Assembly (NCBI GenBank): GCA_021295815.1
Contig: JAGWBQ010000009.1
Location: 1-64,000 of the forward strand
Length of the DNA: 64,000 nt
Reading direction: 5' to 3'
Origin: Gemmatimonadota bacterium
GTDB lineage: Bacteria; Gemmatimonadota; Gemmatimonadetes; Longimicrobiales; Gaopeijiaceae
Within the stretch, counting starts at the first letter, position 1, and every line of letters begins with the position of its first letter. Positions 34,729 to 48,332 of the stretch are shown piece after piece. The notes beneath the pieces were generated by a model. That model was given only the letters and a program-made list of their open reading frames with translations, did not search any database and was not told the origin of the DNA. Both the position numbers and the translations under genes were made by a program.

Positions 34729-36150
34729 ATGAGAATTCGCGGACCGATCCTGATCCTGGCAGCGATCCTCGCGGCGGGATGGAGCCCACTTTGCGCTCAG
34801 CTGACTCTGGGCGTGAGGGGTGGGGTGACCGTGCGCACCATGCGGATCACTCCCGAGCTCCCCTGGCTGAGGGGAGTGTCTCCCAAGCTCGGAGCGCACG
34901 CGGCCGCGTTGCTCGGCTATACCTTCAGCGATCCTCGGGCGATTTTCTTGGAGATCGGGTACACCCAACGAGGCGCGAAGCTCAAGCTCGTGGATTACGA
35001 TGTGTTCTACGACGCCACCTGGGGTTACGACTACGTCGACGTATCGCTGCTTGGCAGGACGTCCTTGGGCCCCGGCTATCTCCTCGCCGGGCCGACCATG
35101 GGATTCCGCACCGCGTGCTATACCAATATCCATTCACGGTCATCCTGCGAGATGGTCGACGCGGTATATCGAGAGAACGATTTCCTCCTGACCGGGGGAG
35201 CGGGGATGGTTTTCGACATCGGATCCTCCAAACTGATGGTGGAGGGTCTCTACAACCTGGGTCTCCTGGACATCAACAACACCGAGGAGCACATCACCGC
35301 CAGGCATCGGTCGTTCGTGCTGCGGGCCGGAGTGGACTTTCGGCTCGGCCGAACTTCCCCCGCTCCGAAGCGGGCGACCGGCTATTCCAGCTTTCCCACC
35401 GCCCGAGCCACGGCCTGCGCGACCCCGGACTGCTCGCAGTGGCGGACGGTGCGCGGATCGAGCACCAGTCGGTCGTCGACAATGCGGGCGACAACGGGCG
35501 GCTCTCCCTGGCGAAGGGCTTCGGCAATGGTTTCGGGATCTCCCTCTGCGGGATCGAGGAATACGGCGTGGCCGGGAAGGTGCGCATCCGGGCAGGCTCC
35601 TCCTCCGACAAGTCCCGTGACTTCTCGCACATCCGCCCCGACACCGTTGGTGCGGAGCTCCGCGACGATCGCTTCGGCAGCCCGCCAAAGGGATGCCTTG
35701 GAGACGGTGAGCATTTTCAGCGCCGGCACTTCGGTCCTGCTCCACTCGGGATCGCGGTGGAGTCGCAGCACGGCCTCGAGCCCCGCGAGCGTGACCTTGT
35801 CAACCCGAAGAGCGCGACAGAGCGGGTTCCGCCGCATGCGCCCGACGTGTTCCCGGCTCCCGACGACGATCCCCGCTTGCGGTCCCCCCAGGAGCTTGTC
35901 GCCGGAAAAAATGGTGATCTGGGCCCCGGCGGCGACGGACTCGGAGGGAGTGGACTCATCCAGGCAGGGCGCCGCCCGCCTTGAGAGCAGCCCCGATCCC
36001 AGGTCGTGGACGAGGGGAAGACCCCTCCTGCGGGCAAGCGCGGCGAGGTCGCCGACCCCGACCTCCTCGGTGAACCCAGAGACGCGGAAGTTGGAGCGAT
36101 GCACCTTGAGCAGCAGGCGGGCCCCGGGAACCGCCAATCCGTCCCGATAG
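34729..36150 (+). CDS. outer-membrane beta-barrel protein (PorT-like) whose frame runs on into antisense of selA
   Basis: Residues 1-209 form a complete barrel protein. It has a signal peptide (ILILAAILAAGWSPLCAQ), TLGVRGGVTVRTM, ALLGYTFSDPRAIFLEIGY, YDYVDVSLLGRTSLGPGYL, FLLTGGAGMVFDIG, and a final strand SFVLRAGVDFRLG ending near 35355, where such proteins normally stop. Here no stop occurs. The frame continues for about 265 codons across the oppositely oriented selA to 36150, with a composition typical of antisense sequence. The barrel part is credible; the tail is probably not functional, and a lost stop or an indel near 35350 is likely. Confidence 0.6.
   Translation: MRIRGPILILAAILAAGWSPLCAQLTLGVRGGVTVRTMRITPELPWLRGVSPKLGAHAAALLGYTFSDPRAIFLEIGYTQRGAKLKLVDYDVFYDATWGYDYVDVSLLGRTSLGPGYLLAGPTMGFRTACYTNIHSRSSCEMVDAVYRENDFLLTGGAGMVFDIGSSKLMVEGLYNLGLLDINNTEEHITARHRSFVLRAGVDFRLGRTSPAPKRATGYSSFPTARATACATPDCSQWRTVRGSSTSRSSTMRATTGGSPWRRASAMVSGSPSAGSRNTAWPGRCASGQAPPPTSPVTSRTSAPTPLVRSSATIASAARQRDALETVSIFSAGTSVLLHSGSRWSRSTASSPASVTLSTRRARQSGFRRMRPTCSRLPTTIPACGPPRSLSPEKMVIWAPAATDSEGVDSSRQGAARLESSPDPRSWTRGRPLLRASAARSPTPTSSVNPETRKLERCTLSSRRAPGTANPSR
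35359..35374. terminator. hairpin between the barrel gene and selA
   Basis: CCCGCT (35359-35364) and AGCGGG (35369-35374) form a perfect 6-bp stem with a CCGA loop, exactly between the end of the barrel-coding part and the selA stop at 35382. It could act on both convergent transcripts. No T-run is seen. Confidence 0.35.
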
Positions 36151-36788
36151 TCCGCTAGCCGGGTGCGGTTGGTGCTTCCCACCTCGATCAGCCGGACCCC
36201 GGCGCGTTCGACGATTTCGGCGATACGGAATCCCCCGCCGATTTCGATCAGCTCGCCGCGAGAGATCACGACGCCGCCGTTGGGGGCGAGAGCGTTCGCG
36301 GCTAGAACGAGAGCCGCGGCGGCGTTGTTGAGGACCAGCGCGTCCTCCGCGCCGGTCAGTTCCCGGAGAAGTTCGGCGCAGTGGAGGTAGCGGGTACCTC
36401 GTTCTCCTTTTTCGAGATCGTACTCGAGGTTGGAGTAGCCGGTGGCCGCTCGGGCCATGGCTGCGCGAGCTGCCCTCGGGAGCGGAGCTCTGCCCAGGTT
36501 GGTGTGGATCACGACTCCTGTGGCGTTGATCACCCCAAGAAGCGAAGGTGACTCCGTTTCCTTCAGCCACTCCTCCGCCAGCTCCTCCGCCAGCTCCGCA
36601 AGCGAATCGGGATCGTTGGAGGAGGTGGCGTCCGCAGTGCCGGCCGCCAGCTCGTGTCGGAGCATTTCCGCAGCCGCCCGCGCGGCCCTGACCGCCTGGG
36701 TCCGACCGTGGTTCGCCTCGATCCGTTCGAAGGCCTCGGTGCCGAGCAGAGCCTCTATTGCGGGGACGAGTCGGCGCGGATCGGTCAT
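35382..36788 (-). CDS. selA: L-seryl-tRNA(Sec) selenium transferase
   Basis: This 468-residue PLP enzyme converts Ser-tRNA(Sec) to Sec-tRNA(Sec) using selenophosphate. It has NATGVVIHTNLGRAPLP, the YSNLEYDLEKGERG segment, the PLP lysine in FSGDKLLGGPQAG (Lys298) and the C-terminal VVARIVDDRLVLDPRTV. Length and motifs match genuine SelA. No selB, selD, tRNA-Sec or selenoprotein is visible in the window. Its ATG overlaps the stop of the lipoprotein gene upstream, so it is the third gene of a valS operon. Confidence 0.93.
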   Translation of the reverse strand: MTDPRRLVPAIEALLGTEAFERIEANHGRTQAVRAARAAAEMLRHELAAGTADATSSNDPDSLAELAEELAEEWLKETESPSLLGVINATGVVIHTNLGRAPLPRAARAAMARAATGYSNLEYDLEKGERGTRYLHCAELLRELTGAEDALVLNNAAAALVLAANALAPNGGVVISRGELIEIGGGFRIAEIVERAGVRLIEVGSTNRTRLADYRDGLAVPGARLLLKVHRSNFRVSGFTEEVGVGDLAALARRRGLPLVHDLGSGLLSRRAAPCLDESTPSESVAAGAQITIFSGDKLLGGPQAGIVVGSREHVGRMRRNPLCRALRVDKVTLAGLEAVLRLHRDPEWSRTEVPALKMLTVSKASLWRAAEAIVAELRTNGVGADVREVTGLVGGGACPDAHLPGHAVFLDPAEGDPETIAEALRQGEPPVVARIVDDRLVLDPRTVRHCEQSGVAQAVARAVGKLE

Positions 36789-38286
36789 GTTGGCGGGGTT
36801 CCGCCGTCTCCCGTCGTGTCCTCCGCCTCGGTCTCGAATGTGGCGGCCCCGCCGCCCTCGGAGACCCCGTTGATGTTCATCACTCCGGAGACGGAGACGC
36901 TGTACACGGTACCGGGTTGGAGCGGATCGAGAAGCCGAACGACCATCACCAGTGAAGGAAGCCTCTCCCCGCCCGGCCCTGTTCTATAGGTGGGCACGGC
37001 GTCGGGAGGCGGCGGTCGGCTCGCCGGTCTTCCGTCGACCGCGACCGGGGGTCGAGGGCCGGGGTCCTCGACCGACTCCGCCACCGTTTCCGGCTCCTCC
37101 CCGGTCGTTTCGCTTTCGGCGGCCGCCGCGGGATCGACCGCGACTCCGGCCTCGGTGTCGGACGGCACTGCAGCGGAGTCGTCCGGAGCGGCGATGGAGT
37201 CGGACGTCGGCGCGAGCGAATCCGCAAGCGCGAGCTCCGCCCTCCGGATCGAGTCCTCCACGGCACTCTCGACCGCAGCTATCGAATCCGCAACGAAGAG
37301 CGAGTCCGCCACGCCGCTCGCCCAGTCCGAGTACGCGAGCTCGGGCAGGATCTCCTCCACCTCCAGCGTCGTCGAGTCCACGACCCGGAGGACAGAGGCT
37401 GAGGCGAGCGGCTGCTCTAGTTCGGCTTCCATGTGGTCGTCGAACTCCACGAGGAGCGTCACCGAATCGAGAGGCGTCACCGAAACCGGGACCGCCGGCG
37501 TCGTGTCGGCGGCGAGGACGGGCAGGTTGAGGAAAAGGGTGTCGGTGGCGCCGAGAGCCACGTCGACCCGGCCCTGCGGCTCCATGGCGTCGAGCTCCCC
37601 GTTCCGGTTCCGGTCCAGGAACGGGGTAAGCGCATACACGCCCTCGGGCAAGTAACGAAGCGCGTAGATACCCTCCTCGTCGCTTCGAGCCACGAACGGA
37701 TCACCGCCCCCTGCCGGGGTGGCGAAGATCTCGGCCCCCCGGATCGGTCCTCCCTGGATCCTATCCCAGGCCATGCCCGCCACGACCGTGGGCGCGAGCT
37801 CGGGTCCGGTCGAGAAGACGATCTCGAAAGGATCGCGCATCGCGTTCCCGAACAGGTCGGAGATGCCGGGCAGTACCGTCACGCGGTAGACGCGGTCGGG
37901 CCGAAAGCCGCCGTCGAGCTCGACCGAGAGCCCTCCCCGGCCGTGATTCACCCTCACGCCTCCCGTGCGGGGCGAGACGATCACGGCCCGGTCCATCTCC
38001 CCGCCCGCCACGCGCTCGCTGATCCTCTCGTCGAACTCGAAGCGCACCGGGCCGTCGAATTCGGTCTCGGTCGCAAAACTCTCCGGAACGGTCGCAACGA
38101 TCACGGGAGGCCTCAGGTCCTCGGGGCCGCCCGGCGGCGGCCCCTGTCGGGCGCAGGCCGCCGCGAGCGCGGCCAAGGCGAGAACCGCCACGAATCCGGC
38201 AGCGTTAGGGCGGATCCCCGTCCTCGCACTCACCCCCGTCTTCCCGTCGGATCCCGCCGAAAGCCAACGCCGATTTGCACACGTGC

Positions 38287-38290
<4 letters not shown>
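36785..38290 (-). CDS. lipoprotein with Big_5 (Ig-like) domain
   Basis: This 501-residue protein has a late signal segment (AAGFVAVLALAALAAAC, lipobox LAAAC). It is followed by GGPEDLRPPVIVATVPES, the standard beginning of Ig-like Big_5 domain proteins, with FEFDERISER and ISDLFGNAMRDPFEIVFST. A carboxypeptidase-regulatory-like or SdrD-B-like beta domain follows (GIYALRYLPEGVYALTPF, DRNRNGELDA). Then comes an Asp/Ser/Ala/Glu-rich low-complexity stretch (about 300-400) and a final beta segment. It overlaps valS upstream and selA downstream by 4 nt each. The role is probably structural in the envelope. Confidence 0.78.
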
Positions 38291-41112
<2,822 letters not shown>

Positions 41113-41143
41113 GGCCTGGCCTCTTCGGTTGGCGGGGGTGCTG

Positions 41144-41926
41144 CTACCGTCCTACGCGTCCCGTATCGGCCGCAGCCGCTCGCTCGCGGTCCCGCCGACT
41201 CCGGATGGCCTCCTGTCTATCTTCCCAGGAGTCGATCAGCTCCATGCGCACTCCCTGGCGCATGAGCTCGTCCCACTGCCACATCCGCTCGGCGACCTCC
41301 TCCCGACGGGCGTTACTGACACCGAAGCCGAACGGCACGGGAACCGCGATATCGCCCAGGTAGATGATGCCGTCGGCGACGCCCCACCGCTTACCCTCCG
41401 AATCCGTGTAGGTCCAGTCGGTGAGAGCGGCGTCCCTGGCGGCGTCGGCCGCGAGGGAGTCGTACCACTCGGCTATACGAGCGCCGAGGACGAGACGTTC
41501 GCGGGCTTCGACCGGAAGAGCGAGCGCCTCGGAAGCCGTATGCGTCCAGAGTTCGGGAACGGTGAAGCGGGTGCGCAGACGTTCGGCGGCGGAGAGCGGG
41601 AGGGTTTCGACTACACTCACGTCCTCCCCCGGCACGCCCTCAAGCTTCGGGAGTTCGAAGACCGGAGCTGGTGTCTCCACCGGCTCGTCGGGGTCCCGTT
41701 CGATCCGTACCTCCTCGAAGGGAGCCAGTGCGATCACCTCCATCGCTTCGCTTCCCGTCGCCGGAGGTGCGGCCACCGGCAGCTCGAGGCCGCCGGTCAG
41801 GTCGTCCCTTACGTCGGGAAAGATGAGGAAGGCGAGCATATGGACGGCGACCGAGATGGCCAGCCCCACCCATAGCGGACGACGCGAGCGGTCCTTGGAT
41901 GGGCGGATTTCCGGGGTTGGCTCCAT
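41144..41926 (-). CDS. membrane-anchored protein with TonB-like N-terminus, unknown function
   Basis: This 260-residue protein has a basic N-terminus, then one TM (PLWVGLAISVAVHMLAFLIF) of the TonB/energy-transducer style with a conserved-looking His. A proline- and glutamate-rich periplasmic linker follows (VRIERDPDEPVETPAPVFE). The C-terminal soluble region of about 130 residues (LVLGARIAEWYDSLAADAA, GVADGIIYLGDIAVPVPFG) is not a recognisable TonB_C domain. It lies between ccmA and valS on the same strand. It may be an envelope protein rather than a true TonB. Confidence 0.65.
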   Translation of the reverse strand: MEPTPEIRPSKDRSRRPLWVGLAISVAVHMLAFLIFPDVRDDLTGGLELPVAAPPATGSEAMEVIALAPFEEVRIERDPDEPVETPAPVFELPKLEGVPGEDVSVVETLPLSAAERLRTRFTVPELWTHTASEALALPVEARERLVLGARIAEWYDSLAADAARDAALTDWTYTDSEGKRWGVADGIIYLGDIAVPVPFGFGVSNARREEVAERMWQWDELMRQGVRMELIDSWEDRQEAIRSRRDRERAAAADTGRVGR

Positions 41927-42129
41927 CTCTGCTCGGTTCGTGCCGGTGGTCGGATGCTCCAGGTTGACGAATCAGGCGACCGAAAGCGGACGTTTGGCGG
42001 CCATCCGCTTCCGGCGTGCGGAGGGAGAGCTCGACATTGGAATACCATGTATCCGTGGGAAAGTTGCCAGGCTCGGAAGCGCCCTTCGCGGAGGACTGTC
42101 CGTCAGCTCGGACGCCAGCTCGCGCGTAC

Positions 42130-42858
42130 CTACCCCCGAGACGCCCTCGAGACGCCTCCCCCATCCACCACGTGATGGTAGAACAAAAGTGGGTCGGAAG
42201 GAAGCTCCGCCCGTTCGCCCTCCCACGCGAAACGACCGCGAACGCAGATCGCCACCCGGGTCGCCATCGCCAGGCCCTGAGTCAGGTTGTGGGTGACGAG
42301 GACGATGCTGCGGCGACCGTCACGGAGCTCGTCCAGGATTCCTCTGAGCAGCCGGGCCGCACTCGGATCGAGACCGGTGTAAGGTTCGTCGAGAAGGACG
42401 ATCTCCGGTTCGTGGAGGAGGCAGCGCGCGAGAGCGAGCCGACGCTTCATCCCGTGCGAGAGCTCGGATACGCGAGAGCCGGCGCGGCCCGCGAGTCCGA
42501 CGCGTTCGAGCTGTTCGGAGACCCGGGCTTCGGTACGCTTCAGTCCGTGGAGGCGTCCGTAGAAACGCAGGTTCTCCTCGGCTGAAAGCTGGCCGTAGAG
42601 AAATCCCGAATGGGAGAGCAGTCCCCTGCCGATTGGGGCCCCGCCGCCGTCCGCTCGGGCTCCGTCTCCCAGCGTCACGCGTCCGGATGTGGGACGCGCG
42701 GTTCCGGCGAGCATGTGCAGCAGCGAGGACTTGCCTGCGCCGTTAGGGCCGAAGATCGCGAGCACGTCTCCGGCCGCGAGATCGAGATCGATGCCGTCGA
42801 CGGCCTTGATCGGACCGTAGCGCTTGGTGAGTCCCTCGGCGCGGAGCAGTTCTTTCAC
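42130..42858 (-). CDS. ccmA: ABC transporter ATP-binding protein, CcmA-type
   Basis: This 242-residue ATPase has Walker A GPNGAGKS (37-44), signature LSHGMKRRLALAR, Walker B EIVLLDEPYTGLDP and the switch His in VLVTHN. The short single-domain form and its place after ccmE-ccmF point to CcmA, which powers release of holo-CcmE for heme delivery. No ccmB/ccmC is adjacent. The GTG start overlaps the preceding stop (GTGA, 42855-42858). A generic ABC ATPase remains possible. Confidence 0.8.
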   Translation of the reverse strand: MKELLRAEGLTKRYGPIKAVDGIDLDLAAGDVLAIFGPNGAGKSSLLHMLAGTARPTSGRVTLGDGARADGGGAPIGRGLLSHSGFLYGQLSAEENLRFYGRLHGLKRTEARVSEQLERVGLAGRAGSRVSELSHGMKRRLALARCLLHEPEIVLLDEPYTGLDPSAARLLRGILDELRDGRRSIVLVTHNLTQGLAMATRVAICVRGRFAWEGERAELPSDPLLFYHHVVDGGGVSRASRG

Positions 42859-43252
42859 CGAGCGACCCGTACGCCACAGTCCGAGCAGAAGCGAGAGTCG
42901 ACTTCCAGTCGGTGCCCGCAGGTCGAGCAGAATCTGGGGGAGGTCCCGGGGTCCGCCACCGAGGAGCGCCGATATCTCCGCTCAGGTTCGCCTTCGGCAT
43001 CGTCTATCGCCTGGAGAGCCTCCGCCACCAGCTCCCCGCGAAGCTCTCCGTAGTCAGCGTCGTCGAGTTTGCCTGTGAAGCGGTCCTGTTCGACGTCCCG
43101 GAGAGCCAGCAGGGCCACGCGCTTCTTCGCCTCCGCCTCGGAAGGCTCGTCCTTCCCGCGACCCGTCGGCGCCTCTTTCCCGGTGACCAGGGGACTGACG
43201 ATCGCCCAGATCACCACGCTGGCGATGAGAAAGGCACCGAGGTAGAAGAGAG

Positions 43253-43256
<4 letters not shown>
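42855..43256 (-). CDS. CcmI-like membrane protein with C-terminal zinc ribbon
   Basis: This 133-residue protein has one N-terminal TM (FYLGAFLIASVVIWAIVSPLV). A region LLALRDVEQDRFTGKLDDADY resembles the CcmI/CcmH N-terminal 'ExExDxxxGKLxxxDY' element. A double CxxC zinc ribbon follows (Cys 110, 113, 124, 127). The best start is a TTG at 43256 that overlaps the ccmF stop (TTGA). There are no TPR repeats, so it is a reduced relative. It is probably part of the cytochrome c maturation operon. Confidence 0.7.
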
Positions 43257-45270
<2,014 letters not shown>

Positions 45271-45274
<4 letters not shown>

Positions 45275-45720
45275 TGGTAGTTCGCCTCCCGCTTGGCCTC
45301 CGTTCCCATCAGTTCCTCGGGCGCCGCCTCGAAGCGGCTGCCGCACTTGGTTAGCAGGGTGCCCGCCTCGAAGGTGCCGTCGTCGCGCAGGTATCCCTCG
45401 ACCACCACCTCCGCCTCGTCGGAGAAGGTGTCGGGCACGGCGTCTCGGTACTCCACCTCGAAGGTCGCGCTCGGGTCGGCGAGGTCGGCCACCAGGAACT
45501 GGTGGAGGAGTTCGCCCTCGGCTCTCCGGTAGCTGCCCGGAACGACCTTGCCGCCCACCTTGACCGCAGACCCTCGGAAGGACGGATCGTCGGCGATCCG
45601 CTCGGCGAGCTCGACGGGGGTCATGTAATAGACCATCGTGTCGCTGATACCGGTCCAGCCCAGGTAGACGACTACGGCCCCGACCCCGACCAGGGCGATC
45701 AAGAAGCGCTTGTTGGCCAT
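45271..45720 (-). CDS. ccmE: heme chaperone CcmE, cysteine variant
   Basis: This 149-residue protein has an N-terminal TM (RFLIALVGVGAVVVYLGW) followed by an OB-fold (VKVGGKVVPGSYRR, FLVADLADPSATFEVEYRD, DEAEVVVEGYLRDDGTF). Canonical CcmE binds heme covalently through His in AKHDENY. Here the same position reads LLTKCGSRFEA, with Cys126 and Phe130. A CxxxY type is known in Desulfovibrio and archaea, so this is a CxxxF member of that class. The ATG at 45720 is the first gene of ccmE-ccmF-CcmI-like-ccmA. Confidence 0.92.
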
Positions 45721-45757
45721 CCGGCGTGTCCTGCGGTTAGGTTGAGAGTGCGGTCCT

Positions 45758-45787
45758 AAAGTAACCGGATCAGGGGATCGGCGGCAA
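45758..45787 (-). promoter_or_regulatory. promoter of the ccm operon
   Basis: The minus strand has TTGCCG (45782-45787), an 18-nt spacer and TACTTT (45758-45763). The leader would be about 30 nt, with AGGA near the ccmE ATG. Confidence 0.45.
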
Positions 45788-46001
45788 CCCGCTCCGCGCA
45801 TGCCGCGCCGGACCGAAAGATCTCGATCAGCGGTGTTCCACTGCCTTGGCGGACGAAGAACAGGTCGGGTGTGTAGACGTGCGCACCGCGTTCGTCATAA
45901 CGCCGGTCCGCGGAACCTCGCATGACGTCCCCGTCGGATCGAGTCGCCGCTCTCGCCGACCGCGAACTGGAGATCGGCGCACCCCCTCTCCGCCTGTCCG
46001 C

Positions 46002-46007
46002 TATCTT
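46002..46007 (+). promoter_or_regulatory. -10-like box directly before the TonB receptor gene
   Basis: TATCTT ends 6 nt before the ATG at 46014, and no Shine-Dalgarno is present. The same hexamer serves as the -10 box for rpsT and gltX at normal distance. This suggests a leaderless mRNA here. Confidence 0.4.
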
Positions 46008-46013
46008 ACCGCG

Positions 46014-48332
46014 ATGCGTTTACCTCCGTTGGCCCTCCCTCTCTTCGCCCTCGCTCTCTCCTCTTCGGCCGTCGCCGCCCAGGACGGCGAGGTGCAGGGC
46101 CGGGTCCGGGATCAGGACGGCGCCGCCGTCTTCGCCGCGAGCGTGCTGGTGCTCGAGGACAGCGTCGTCATCCGCGGCACCGACACCGACCGTCTCGGCG
46201 CATTCCGCATCGGTTCGCTCGCTCCGGGCGTCTACCGGATCGAGGTGCGCGCGCTCGGATACGCGATCCTCTCCCGCGAGATCACCGTGTCGGCGGGTCC
46301 GGCGCCGCCTGTTGAACTCACCATCGAGGTGCAGCCGATCCTGCTCGAGGGTCTGTCCGTGGAGGCGGATCGGGCCCGCGCCCGGGTCAGATTCGAGGAA
46401 ATGCCCGGGGTCACCGAGCGCGAGATCTCCGCCGAGGAAATCAAGATGGTTCCCACCATCATCGAGTCCGACCCTCTTCGCGCGATAGAGGTCCTGCCCG
46501 GAGTCATCTCGACCTCCGACCTCTCCTCCTCCTACAACGTCCGCGGAGGATCGGCGGATCAGAACCTGATCCTCCTGGACGGCACTCCGCTCTTCAGCCC
46601 CTTCCATCTCGGCGGCTTCTTTTCGGTGTTCAACGCCGACATGGTCCAGCGGGCCGAGCTGCGCTCCGGCGGATTCCAGTCCAAGCACGGAGGCAGGGTG
46701 TCGTCGGTGCTCGAGATCGAGACCGATCCGGGTGACGGCGATTTCTCGGTGGACGCCGGGATTTCCGCCCTCGCCACCCGCGTCGCGGTCGGCGCCCGCG
46801 CCCCCAAGCGGATCTCCAATGCTCTCGGGCTGACCGAATCCCGGTGGAGGGTGTCGGGAAGGCGTTCCTACTTCGACCTTTTCACATCCGCCCCTTACAA
46901 TCTGACCGACTACCAGCTCATCGGGGAAAATTGGACCGCCGGCGGGGACCGCATTACCCTGACCGCCTACACCGGCGGCGACGACATCGACCTGAGCGAA
47001 CTCGAATCCGACGACGTCAGGGTCGCTTGGAAATGGGGCAACGATGCCTTGGGCCTGCGCTGGACGCACCCGCGGGCGGGAGGAGGATCGCTCGACGTGC
47101 TGGCCAATTGGAGCACCTATGGTGGCTCGCTGGAGTTTATCGACTTCGCGGGCACCAGGTTCAATTCCCGCATCTCGCAGTTGCAGGCCCGGGTCGATTT
47201 CGCCGAACGACCCACTCCCGGGCTGGGATTCGATCTGGGCGCATCTCTCGAACGGCTCGACTACGAGAACCTCCTGCTCTTCGGCGGGAGCGACTTCGGC
47301 GGCTTCGGGAACGGCAGGGGCGACGGCGCCATGATGGGAACCTACGGTCAGTTCAGATGGTTCTCGCCCGGGCGACTCGTGGTGGAGGCCGGTGCGCGCC
47401 TCGACACCTGGATGCCTTCGGAGGGAGAGGCCGTGGTCGTTCCCGCTCCCAGACTCGCCGTCAAGACCTTTTTCGGTAGGGACGTGGCCGTCAAGGCAGC
47501 CGTGGGACGATACGCCCAGTTCGTCCACTCGCTCCGAGACGAGGAGCTGCCGATCGCCCTGGATACCTGGCTGGTGACGGGTCCGGGAGTCCCCCATGTC
47601 GTCTCGGACCAGGTGCAGCTGGGAGCGGAAGGATACGTCGGAGACGACTGGTACTGGTCGGCGGAGGCCTTTCTGCGCACCTTCGACGGCGTGGTCGCGG
47701 TCAACTACTCCGAAGACACCAACGACCCCCTCGACGACGCCGTGCCCGGACGCGGACTCTCCTACGGAGCCGACTTCCTGCTGAGGAGAGAGGCGGGCAA
47801 CCTTACCGGATGGCTGACCGTCTCGCTGCTCAAGGCCGAACGCGTTCTGCCCGACTGGGTGTCGCCCCTTCCCGATCCTCCCGAGGTGACCTACCCGCCC
47901 ATTTTCGACCGGCGGGTCGAAGTGGATCTAGTCCTGCAGTACGATCTGGGATTGGGGCTCGATTCCGGATTCCGCTGGAAATACGGCACCGGCCTCCCTT
48001 ACACGCGTCCGTCCGGCAGCTTCCGGTATCTAGGCCCCTCCCACGTTCGTCTGGGCGGACTTCTCGCCTGGGAGGACCCGCCCTACGCCGTTCAACTGGG
48101 CGATCGCAACGGCGCGCGCTACCCGGCCTACCATCGGCTCGACCTCAGCGTGCGGAGAGACTTCAACCCGACCTGGGGACGGCTGACGCCCTACCTCAGC
48201 CTGGTCAACCTCTACGACCGCCGCAACGTTCTCTTCTACCTCTACGACTTCGAGGAGGACCCCCCGCAGAGGAGCGGCTTCTCCATGTTCCCCATTCTGC
48301 CCACGGCAGGGCTGGAGATCCACTTCCGATGA
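46014..48332 (+). CDS. TonB-dependent receptor with carboxypeptidase-regulatory-like domain
   Basis: This 772-residue outer-membrane receptor has a signal peptide (LPLFALALSSSAVAAQDG). A CarboxypepD_reg-like domain follows (about 24-105: VQGRVRDQDGAAVFAASVL, GVYRIEVRALGYAILSREI). The plug has EVLPGVISTSDLSSSYNVR, GGSADQNLILLDGTPLF and GGFQSKHGGRVSSVLEIET. The 22-strand barrel ends TAGLEIHFR. It probably imports a chelated metal or oligomer; the substrate is not readable. The start at 46014 fits the signal peptide; the frame is open to 45846. It overlaps the lipoprotein gene downstream by 4 nt. Confidence 0.9.
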   Translation: MRLPPLALPLFALALSSSAVAAQDGEVQGRVRDQDGAAVFAASVLVLEDSVVIRGTDTDRLGAFRIGSLAPGVYRIEVRALGYAILSREITVSAGPAPPVELTIEVQPILLEGLSVEADRARARVRFEEMPGVTEREISAEEIKMVPTIIESDPLRAIEVLPGVISTSDLSSSYNVRGGSADQNLILLDGTPLFSPFHLGGFFSVFNADMVQRAELRSGGFQSKHGGRVSSVLEIETDPGDGDFSVDAGISALATRVAVGARAPKRISNALGLTESRWRVSGRRSYFDLFTSAPYNLTDYQLIGENWTAGGDRITLTAYTGGDDIDLSELESDDVRVAWKWGNDALGLRWTHPRAGGGSLDVLANWSTYGGSLEFIDFAGTRFNSRISQLQARVDFAERPTPGLGFDLGASLERLDYENLLLFGGSDFGGFGNGRGDGAMMGTYGQFRWFSPGRLVVEAGARLDTWMPSEGEAVVVPAPRLAVKTFFGRDVAVKAAVGRYAQFVHSLRDEELPIALDTWLVTGPGVPHVVSDQVQLGAEGYVGDDWYWSAEAFLRTFDGVVAVNYSEDTNDPLDDAVPGRGLSYGADFLLRREAGNLTGWLTVSLLKAERVLPDWVSPLPDPPEVTYPPIFDRRVEVDLVLQYDLGLGLDSGFRWKYGTGLPYTRPSGSFRYLGPSHVRLGGLLAWEDPPYAVQLGDRNGARYPAYHRLDLSVRRDFNPTWGRLTPYLSLVNLYDRRNVLFYLYDFEEDPPQRSGFSMFPILPTAGLEIHFR

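Noticed and set aside
41144-41926. Assignment as TonB
   Set aside because: The N-terminal TM and Pro/Glu linker fit, but the C-terminal domain lacks recognisable TonB_C sequence.
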